Positions 6,959 to 10,827 of a stretch of DNA of 10,827 bases are shown piece by piece. Both the position numbers and the translations under genes were made by a program. The notes below the pieces were generated by a model. It ran no database searches and was not told the origin of the DNA. It was given only the letters and a program-made list of their open reading frames with translations. Source of the DNA: an uncultured Oscillibacter sp. (lineage in GTDB: Bacteria > Bacillota > Clostridia > Oscillospirales > Oscillospiraceae); assembly GCA_900551885.1 (NCBI GenBank), contig URXS01000062.1, positions 1 through 10,827 on the forward strand. Direction: 5' to 3'. Positions within the stretch are counted from its first letter, which is position 1; every line of letters starts with the position of its first letter.

Positions 6959-8315
6959 GGAGATGCGCCTCCTGTCTTAGTGCATTTACCGCCGCCTCCC
7001 AGACGGTCTGGAAGGGAACGCCGCAGCGGCGGGCAGCGGCGGCCACGTCGCCGTATTCCGGCTTCTCCTTATGGATGCCGAAGCCATCGCCCCGCTTGGT
7101 GGCGATGGGACCGTAAGGGGTTTCCACCTGTCCGGCGGAGGGGGTCAGCACATACCGGGCGCACCGCCGGACCCGGACGCCCAGAGTGGAGGTCTCCCGC
7201 AGCACCGCCTGGGCCAGCCGTTCCTCATCGGCGGGACGGCACAGTACCGTCAGAGCCGCAGCAGCCCGGCCTTTCTTCATGGCGATGGGGGCGGTGACCA
7301 CGTCCAGGGCCCCAGCTTCCATGAATCGTTCGCAGGCGTAGGCCAGGGCCTCCGCTGTCATGTCGTCGATGTGGCAGGTGAGTTCTACGATCTCCTCCCG
7401 GCCATTCTGGCTGCTCTCCCCCAGCAGGGCCCGGACGCAGTTGGCGGCGGGGAATTCCTTGTGCCCCACGCCGATGCCGGTCTTCTTCAGGGTCATCAGC
7501 GGCTGGGGGCCGAAGGAGGAGGCAAAGTGGGCCAGCAGAGCGGCCCCAGTAGGGGTGCACAGCTCGCCGCGGATTTCACCGCCGTAGCAGGGGATGCCTC
7601 GCAGCAGATTGGCGGTGGCGGGGGCCGGCACCGGCATCACGCCGTGGGCACAGCGGACCTGGCCACTGCCCACATGGACCGGGGAGGCCACGATCTGCCC
7701 CACACCCAGCAGGTGTAAAGCCAAGCACACGCCGGTCACGTCGGCCACCGCGTCCAGGGCGCCCACCTCGTGGAAGTGGACCTCCGTCACCGGCACGCCG
7801 TGGGCCTGGGCTTCGGCCTCAGCGATACGGCGGGAGACGGCCTTGGCGTTTTCCCGCACCGCCTCCGGTACCGGGAGATGGTCCAGAATGTGATCGATGT
7901 CCCCAGGGGCGGCATGATGATGGTGGTGATGCTCGTGATCATGAGGGTGCTCGTGGTTATGAGGGTGTTCGTGGTCATGGGGGTGTTCGTGGTCGTGGGG
8001 GTGTTCGTGGTCGTGGGGGTGTTCGTGGTCATGAGGATGCGCATGGTCGTGAGGGTGCTCATGGAGCTCCGCCGGGGCGGCGCCCAGAGGCAAGTCATGG
8101 CTCTCCTCCTCCTGACCGTGGACGGTAACTTCCATGCGGGTGCCGGCGATACCGCAGGTGGACGCCGACAGGGCCTCCACCGCCACACCGGGGATCAGAT
8201 GGTTCATGGTGTGAAGGAAAGACACTTGATCCTGATCTTCCAACAATTCGTACAGGGCGGCCATCAGCATGTCGCCGGCAGCGCCCATATTGCACTCCAG
8301 ATACAGTGTTTTCAT
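6951..8315 (-). CDS. larC: Nickel-pincer cofactor biosynthesis protein LarC (nickel insertase), with His-rich insert
   Basis: LarC is the CTP-dependent cyclometallase that inserts nickel into the pincer nucleotide, the last step of NPN synthesis. This 454-residue copy begins with the family start YLECNMGAAGDML (5-17). It carries VHFHEVGALDAVADVTG (about 179-195), CTPTGAALL (about 253-261) and the second-domain block HIDDMTAEALAYACERFMEA (about 315-334) followed by GALDVVTAPIAMKKGR. Both halves lie in one uninterrupted frame, whereas in Lactobacillus plantarum they are joined by programmed frameshifting. A histidine-rich linker at residues 85-134 has seven HEHPHD-type hexapeptides and ends HEHHHHHH, suited to binding several nickel ions. 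The ATG at 8315 overlaps the larB TGA by four bases; the stop overlaps the fmdE-like start by eight. Confidence 0.96.
   Translation of the reverse strand: MKTLYLECNMGAAGDMLMAALYELLEDQDQVSFLHTMNHLIPGVAVEALSASTCGIAGTRMEVTVHGQEEESHDLPLGAAPAELHEHPHDHAHPHDHEHPHDHEHPHDHEHPHDHEHPHNHEHPHDHEHHHHHHAAPGDIDHILDHLPVPEAVRENAKAVSRRIAEAEAQAHGVPVTEVHFHEVGALDAVADVTGVCLALHLLGVGQIVASPVHVGSGQVRCAHGVMPVPAPATANLLRGIPCYGGEIRGELCTPTGAALLAHFASSFGPQPLMTLKKTGIGVGHKEFPAANCVRALLGESSQNGREEIVELTCHIDDMTAEALAYACERFMEAGALDVVTAPIAMKKGRAAAALTVLCRPADEERLAQAVLRETSTLGVRVRRCARYVLTPSAGQVETPYGPIATKRGDGFGIHKEKPEYGDVAAAARRCGVPFQTVWEAAVNALRQEAHLHG
7914..8063 (-). repeat. In-frame 18-base tandem repeat encoding the LarC histidine-rich tract
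   Basis: Seven tandem 18-base units (7938-8063) encode HEHPHD and close variants (one HAHPHD, one HEHPHN), followed by HEHHHHHH (7914-7937). The central units, at about 7974-8027, are nearly identical in DNA, which indicates recent duplication by slippage or unequal recombination; the outer units have drifted mainly at third positions. Because the unit is a multiple of three, copy-number changes keep the frame. Confidence 0.95.
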
Positions 8316-9073
8316 TCTGCAATTCCCTCCATCAGATTGATGCGGCTGGCCAGAAACCCGGCCCCGAAGCCGTTGTCGATGTTCACCACGCTGATGCCGC
8401 TGGCGCAGGCGTTCAGCATGGACAGCAGTGTGCTGAGGCCGCCGAAAGAAGCCCCATACCCCACGCTGGTGGGGACGGCAATGACCGGACAGTCCACGAG
8501 ACCCCCTACCACGCTGGCGAGCGCCCCCTCCATGCCTGCCACAGCCACTACGGCCCGGGCGGACATCAGCGGCTCCAGATTTGCCAGCAGGCGGTGCAAC
8601 CCCGCCACACCCACGTCATAGAGCCGGGTTACCCGGCTGCCCAGAGCCTCGGCGGTGAGAGCCGCCTCCTCCGCCACCGGCAGATCGCTGGTACCGCCGG
8701 TGGCTACCACCACGCTGCCCCGGCCCTCCACGGCCTTTGGAAAGACCACCGCCAGGTGGGACAAGGGGTCATAGCGCAGAGGGAACCGCTCCTTCAGATA
8801 GTCCGCCGCCTCTTGACTGATCCGGGTCACCAATACATTGGCGGTGCCCCGGCGGCCCATGGCCTCCAGAATGCCGGACATCTGTTCCGGCGTTTTGGAC
8901 TGACCGTAGATCACCTCCGCGGCCCCCTGCCGCAGGGAGCGGTGGTGGTCCACCTTGGCATAGCCCAGGTCTTGAAAGGGCGCCAGCTTCATCCGCAGCA
9001 GTGCCCCCTCCGGTGTCAACTCTCCGGACTGCACTTGCTGCAAAATGTTCAGTATATCATTTTTCCCGTACAT
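8312..9073 (-). CDS. larB: Nickel-pincer cofactor biosynthesis protein LarB
   Basis: LarB carboxylates nicotinic acid adenine dinucleotide at the pyridine ring and cleaves the phosphoanhydride, giving the dicarboxylated mononucleotide used by LarE. The protein has the LarB N-terminal region (YGQSKTPEQMSGILEAM) and a PurE-like C-terminal domain with ATGGTSDLPVAEEAA, AGMEGALASVVGGLVDCPVI, PTSVGYGASFGG and NIDNGFGAG, all typical of the family. The length of 253 residues is normal. The frame stays open to a TTG at 9085, but I prefer ATG 9073 because AAGGGAG lies 12 bases ahead of it and touches the TTG directly. The gene follows larE after 18 bases and overlaps larC by four. Confidence 0.95.
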   Translation of the reverse strand: MYGKNDILNILQQVQSGELTPEGALLRMKLAPFQDLGYAKVDHHRSLRQGAAEVIYGQSKTPEQMSGILEAMGRRGTANVLVTRISQEAADYLKERFPLRYDPLSHLAVVFPKAVEGRGSVVVATGGTSDLPVAEEAALTAEALGSRVTRLYDVGVAGLHRLLANLEPLMSARAVVAVAGMEGALASVVGGLVDCPVIAVPTSVGYGASFGGLSTLLSMLNACASGISVVNIDNGFGAGFLASRINLMEGIAE

Positions 9074-9091
9074 AATAAGCGACAACTCCCT

Positions 9092-9847
9092 TCACTCAGA
9101 TGGAGTCCGGGCGTTCAGGTCCAGACTTACTTCCTCAAACAGCGGCGTCAGCCGCTCTGTGATTTCCCGCCGTTGCTCCAGGGCCAGGCAGAGCTGCGGC
9201 TCCGTCACTTGCAGCAGCGCTCCACTTCCCCGGATCCGGAGGCGGAAGTCCCGAAAACCTAACTCTGCAAGCAAAGCCTCGCCCTGCTCCACTTTTTCCA
9301 GCAGCTCTGTCGTCAGAGGTGTTCCAGCGGGGACGCGGGTGGCAAGGCACGCGTAGGCTGGCTTGTCCCAGGTGGGAAGCCCCGCCTCTCGGCTCAGCCG
9401 CCGCACGTCCGACTTGGTAAGGCCGCACTGGCGCAAAGGGGAGCAGACCCCTAACTCTGCCAGGGCCGCCATGCCGGGGCGATCGCCGACCTGGTCAGAG
9501 GCGTTGGTGCCGTCTGCCAACAGGGACAGGCCATCTTGCTTTGCCGCCGCTGCAATGGCGGAGAACAGCATGCGCTTGCAGAAATAGCACCGCCGGGGCG
9601 GATTGGCGGCCACCTGGGGGTCAGCCAGCACGTCCACCTCCAATACGGTCAGCGGCAGGCCGCAGAAATCCGCCAGGGTCCGGGCGTCTGCCAGCTCATG
9701 GGCGGGCTGGAAAGCAGTATGAACAAAATAGGCCCGCCAGTTTTGCCCCCAGCGGCCCGCTGCCCAGGCCAGCAGGGCGGAGTCCACACCGCCGGAGAGG
9801 GCCAGGGCGCCTGTAGGATGCTGCTGAAAAAAGGATGGAAGATCCAT
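9092..9847 (-). CDS. larE: Nickel-pincer cofactor sulfur transferase LarE
   Basis: LarE activates the two carboxylates of the LarB product with ATP and converts them to thiocarboxylates, the sulfur ligands of nickel in NPN. The 251-residue protein has the PP-loop SGGVDS (18-23), NPPRRCYFCK (82-91) and DKPAYACLATRVPAG (151-165). The cysteine in the last motif (C157) corresponds to the sulfur-bearing position of LarE enzymes. With C87 and C90 it gives the three-cysteine set associated with the iron-sulfur-cluster type of LarE, rather than the type that sacrifices its own cysteine sulfur. ATG 9847 is preceded by a perfect AGGAGGT at 7-base spacing; the longer frame to 9925 runs through the leader hairpins and is rejected. 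It is the first gene of the operon. Confidence 0.95.
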   Translation of the reverse strand: MDLPSFFQQHPTGALALSGGVDSALLAWAAGRWGQNWRAYFVHTAFQPAHELADARTLADFCGLPLTVLEVDVLADPQVAANPPRRCYFCKRMLFSAIAAAAKQDGLSLLADGTNASDQVGDRPGMAALAELGVCSPLRQCGLTKSDVRRLSREAGLPTWDKPAYACLATRVPAGTPLTTELLEKVEQGEALLAELGFRDFRLRIRGSGALLQVTEPQLCLALEQRREITERLTPLFEEVSLDLNARTPSE

Positions 9848-9867
9848 TGCGGTTACCTCCTGAGAAT

Positions 9868-9897
9868 AAAAAAGGACATGCCCGGTCAGGGCATGCC
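9868..9897 (-). terminator. Leader terminator just upstream of larE
   Basis: On the minus strand GGCATGCCC (9897-9889) pairs with GGGCATGTC (9883-9875, one G-U pair) around a TGACC loop. Two C and six consecutive T (9873-9868) follow. This is a canonical intrinsic terminator, yet it lies after the promoter and only about ten bases before the larE ribosome-binding site, so it should work as an attenuator. A competing hairpin, ATGCC-AGAA-GGCAT (9906-9893), shares the terminator's 5' arm and could be the antiterminator. Confidence 0.85.
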
Positions 9898-9988
9898 TTC
9901 TGGCATCGGTTTTCAGTCCGCCCAAGGGCGGAAAGGGTGCGGGAAAGGGGCGCCTTGGGCGCCGGAAAGGGATCTTCTGATCCCCAGT
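9868..9988 (-). ncRNA. Structured attenuator leader of the larE operon (candidate riboswitch, class unknown)
   Basis: The leader begins about seven bases after the promoter's -10 box and carries four hairpins before the terminator. Hairpin 1 pairs GGGATC with GATCCC around AGAA (9984-9969). Hairpin 2 pairs GGCGCC with GGCGCC around CAA (9963-9949). Hairpin 3 pairs TCCGCC with GGCGGA around CTTG (9932-9917). Hairpin 4 is ATGCC-AGAA-GGCAT (9906-9893). Three copies of CCCTTTCC (9971-9964, 9949-9942, 9937-9930) lie between or beside the stems. CGCCCAAGG (9961-9953) can also pair perfectly with CCTTGGGCG (9927-9919), which would dissolve hairpins 2 and 3. I could not match it to the NiCo, cobalamin, Moco, T-box or other classes I know. 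A metal- or cofactor-sensing riboswitch is inferred from the operon. Confidence 0.6.
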
Positions 9989-9994
9989 GTTTTT

Positions 9995-10023
9995 ATTATA
10001 TCCGACGCCTTGACCGGCGTCAA
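9995..10023 (-). promoter_or_regulatory. Sigma-A promoter of the larEBC-fmdE-ABC operon
   Basis: TTGACG (10023-10018) and a perfect TATAAT (10000-9995) are separated by exactly 17 bases on the minus strand. Eleven of twelve positions match the consensus. Transcription should start near 9988, giving a leader of about 140 bases before the larE ATG. The -35 box lies inside an inverted repeat that probably serves as an operator. Confidence 0.9.
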
Positions 10024-10040
10024 GGCGAACCTTGACAAGG
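10006..10040. promoter_or_regulatory. Candidate operator: CCTTGAC half-sites between divergent promoters
   Basis: CGCCTTGAC (10006-10014) and GTCAAGGCG (10019-10027) form a perfect 9-bp inverted repeat with a 4-base spacer. A third copy, CCTTGAC (10030-10036), lies another 11 bases on and is part of a smaller perfect repeat, CCTTG-A-CAAGG (10030-10040). The half-site centres (10011, 10022, 10033) are exactly 11 bp apart, one helical turn. Both -35 boxes fall within half-sites. This layout suits a dimeric regulator controlling both directions, but no regulator gene is in the window and part of the similarity is forced by the -35 consensus. Confidence 0.55.
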
Positions 10041-10060
10041 GGCGGGAAGATGGGTATTCT
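10032..10060 (+). promoter_or_regulatory. Sigma-A-like promoter of the DUF3842-transporter genes
   Basis: A perfect TTGACA (10032-10037) is followed after 17 bases by TATTCT (10055-10060), which matches TATAAT at four of six positions. The start point would be near 10067, about 20 bases before the DUF3842 ATG. The two divergent -35 boxes are only eight bases apart, so polymerases may compete for the site. Confidence 0.7.
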
Positions 10061-10086
10061 GGAAAGAAAGAGAAAAAACAGGGGGG

Positions 10087-10563
10087 ATGACCGTGAGGGA
10101 GCGGGAGGTTCTGGTGACAGTGGTGGATGGCCAGGGCGGCGGCATGGGCCGGGGACTGGTGGAGGCCGTGAAGAAGGCCTGGCCGGATCTGCGGATCAGG
10201 GCTCTGGGTACCAACGCACTGGCCACTGCCGCCATGCTGAAGGCCGGGGCTGATGACGGTGCCACCGGTGAGAATGCCATTGTGGTGAATGTGGCACGGG
10301 CGGACGTGGTGCTGGGACCTGTAGGGGTGGCAGTGCCCAACGGACTGCTGGGGGAGGTGACGCCCCGAATGGCGGAGGCCGTTGGCGCCAGCGAGGCGGT
10401 AAAGATTCTGCTGCCGTCCCAGCGATGCGGGATTCGTCTGGCCATGGGGCCTGCGCAACCAATGCAGTTTTATTTGAACGACGCGGTGCGGTTGCTGGGC
10501 CAGGAGTTGGTCCGGCTGGGTTGGACGCCGGAGAACGGAGACAGGAGTATTTGCCATGAATAA
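10087..10563 (+). CDS. DUF3842 family protein
   Basis: This protein of up to 158 residues matches the DUF3842 family, common in Clostridia and of unknown function. It opens with VTVVDGQGGGMGRGLVEAV (about 10-28), a glycine-rich strand-turn-helix like a Rossmann nucleotide-binding motif. The family hallmark ALGTNALATAAMLKAGADDG follows (about 39-58), then GATGENAIVVN and LGPVGVAVPNGLLGEVTP. It has no signal peptide or membrane helix and should be cytosolic. The start is uncertain. ATG 10087 directly abuts GGGGGG with no spacing. GTG 10093 has that G-run six bases upstream, and GTG 10114 has GGGAGG five bases upstream and gives the shorter N-terminus typical of the family. The gene overlaps the downstream transporter start by eight bases, so the two are co-translated. 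Confidence 0.85.
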   Translation: MTVREREVLVTVVDGQGGGMGRGLVEAVKKAWPDLRIRALGTNALATAAMLKAGADDGATGENAIVVNVARADVVLGPVGVAVPNGLLGEVTPRMAEAVGASEAVKILLPSQRCGIRLAMGPAQPMQFYLNDAVRLLGQELVRLGWTPENGDRSICHE

Positions 10564-10827
10564 GAGTGTATCCTCCGCCGAGCGGGACGCCTTCCGCTCC
10601 CGCTGGGGCTTCAAACTGGCCTGCATCGGCTCCGCTGTGGGCATGGGGAACATCTGGATGTTTCCCTCCCGGGTGTCGGCCTATGGAGCCGTTTTCCTGA
10701 TCCCCTATATCCTGTTTGTGGCCCTGATCGCCTCCACCGGCGTCATTGGGGAGATGGCCTTTGGCCGGGCTGCCGGCGGCGGGCCCATCGTGGCCTTCGG
10801 GGAGGCTGCCCGGCGCCGCAGTGGCAG
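10556..10827 (+). CDS. Sodium-dependent transporter, NSS/SNF family (N-terminal part)
   Basis: The first 90 residues are present and the gene runs off the right edge. After a polar start (MNKSVSSAERDAFRSRWGFK) comes GSAVGMGNIWMFPSR, the unwound first helix that forms the sodium and substrate sites of neurotransmitter:sodium symporters. A second helix follows (FLIPYILFVALIASTGVIGEMAFGR). Bacterial members such as LeuT and MhsT import amino acids with sodium. Here the usual R of the RFP motif is M (WMFPS), so the extracellular gate differs from LeuT; I recall a bacterial subgroup with this WMFP signature. The ATG at 10556 has AGGAG at 8-base spacing and overlaps the DUF3842 stop by eight bases. 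The substrate is unknown. Confidence 0.92.
   Translation, partial: MNKSVSSAERDAFRSRWGFKLACIGSAVGMGNIWMFPSRVSAYGAVFLIPYILFVALIASTGVIGEMAFGRAAGGGPIVAFGEAARRRSG

Noticed and set aside
7914..8063. Possible CRISPR-like or minisatellite array
   Set aside because: The units are contiguous without spacers, keep the reading frame and encode a clear metal-binding peptide inside a conserved gene.
6951..8315. Programmed frameshift within larC, as in Lactobacillus plantarum
   Set aside because: Both LarC halves are in one uninterrupted frame here, so no recoding is needed.
7770..8621. Plus-strand open frame rich in V and M with a repeated hydrophobic stretch
   Set aside because: The repeats are the antisense reading of the LarC histidine codons. 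The flanks are antisense to larC and larB, and there is no ribosome-binding site or recognisable domain.
9886..9906. Six-codon leader peptide (MPEGMP) overlapping the antiterminator and terminator
   Set aside because: It has no convincing ribosome-binding site, and its codons are explained by the palindromic GGCATGCC sequence. Translation-coupled attenuation is not excluded but is unsupported.
9848..9925. Extended larE start at 9925
   Set aside because: The added residues run through the terminator hairpin and have no family similarity. ATG 9847 has a perfect AGGAGGT at the right distance and begins directly before the PP-loop domain.
9868..9988. Known nickel/cobalt (NiCo/czcD) or cobalamin riboswitch
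   Set aside because: I could not find the cobalamin B12-box or anything I recognise as the NiCo four-stem core. An Infernal search against Rfam would settle it, so the class is left open.

Overview
The window is GC-rich, tightly packed bacterial chromosome. Strong GGAGG ribosome-binding sites, a consensus sigma-A promoter, an ECF sigma factor with a zinc-finger anti-sigma factor, and the gene families present suggest a high-GC Clostridia member, most likely a gut Oscillospiraceae such as the Flavonifractor/Lawsonibacter group. The taxon is an inference from style and gene content, not from a marker gene. No rRNA, tRNA, insertion sequence, prophage or CRISPR array was seen. No gene-free gap exceeds about 240 bases.

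Layout. (1) 1-118: the 3' tip of a plus-strand gene (possibly etfA) and a hairpin terminator. (2) 119-811, minus: trmO, a tRNA t6A37 methyltransferase with its own promoter. (3) 990-3263, minus: a four-gene regulatory operon of ECF sigma factor, zinc-finger anti-sigma factor, TM2-like membrane protein and a second membrane protein. The genes overlap by 4-14 bases. The anti-sigma gene is split by an apparent one-base deletion in a G4 tract. (4) 3374-3408: a terminator. (5) 3429-9847, minus: a seven-gene operon, larE-larB-larC-fmdE-like-lipoprotein-permease-ATPase, closed by that terminator. (6) 9848-10086: a divergent control region. (7) 10087 to the end, plus: a DUF3842 protein overlapping the start of a sodium-coupled (NSS/SNF) transporter that runs off the window.

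The main system is the seven-gene operon. LarB, LarC and LarE make the nickel-pincer nucleotide (NPN) cofactor known from lactate racemase. Here they are joined to an FmdE-family zinc-ribbon protein and a complete FecBCD/BtuFCD-type ABC importer. The simplest reading is a metal-to-cofactor module: the importer brings in nickel (perhaps chelated), the His-rich LarC holds and inserts it, and LarE/LarB build the organic part. No larA or other NPN-using enzyme is in the window, so the client enzyme must lie elsewhere.

The operon appears controlled at two levels. A near-consensus sigma-A promoter lies within an array of CCTTGAC half-sites spaced 11 bp apart, and these half-sites also contain the -35 box of the divergent DUF3842 promoter. 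The roughly 140-nt leader has several hairpins, a possible antiterminator and an intrinsic terminator with a U6 tail just before the larE ribosome-binding site. I do not recognise this leader as a known riboswitch class. It is the best candidate here for an undescribed regulatory element.
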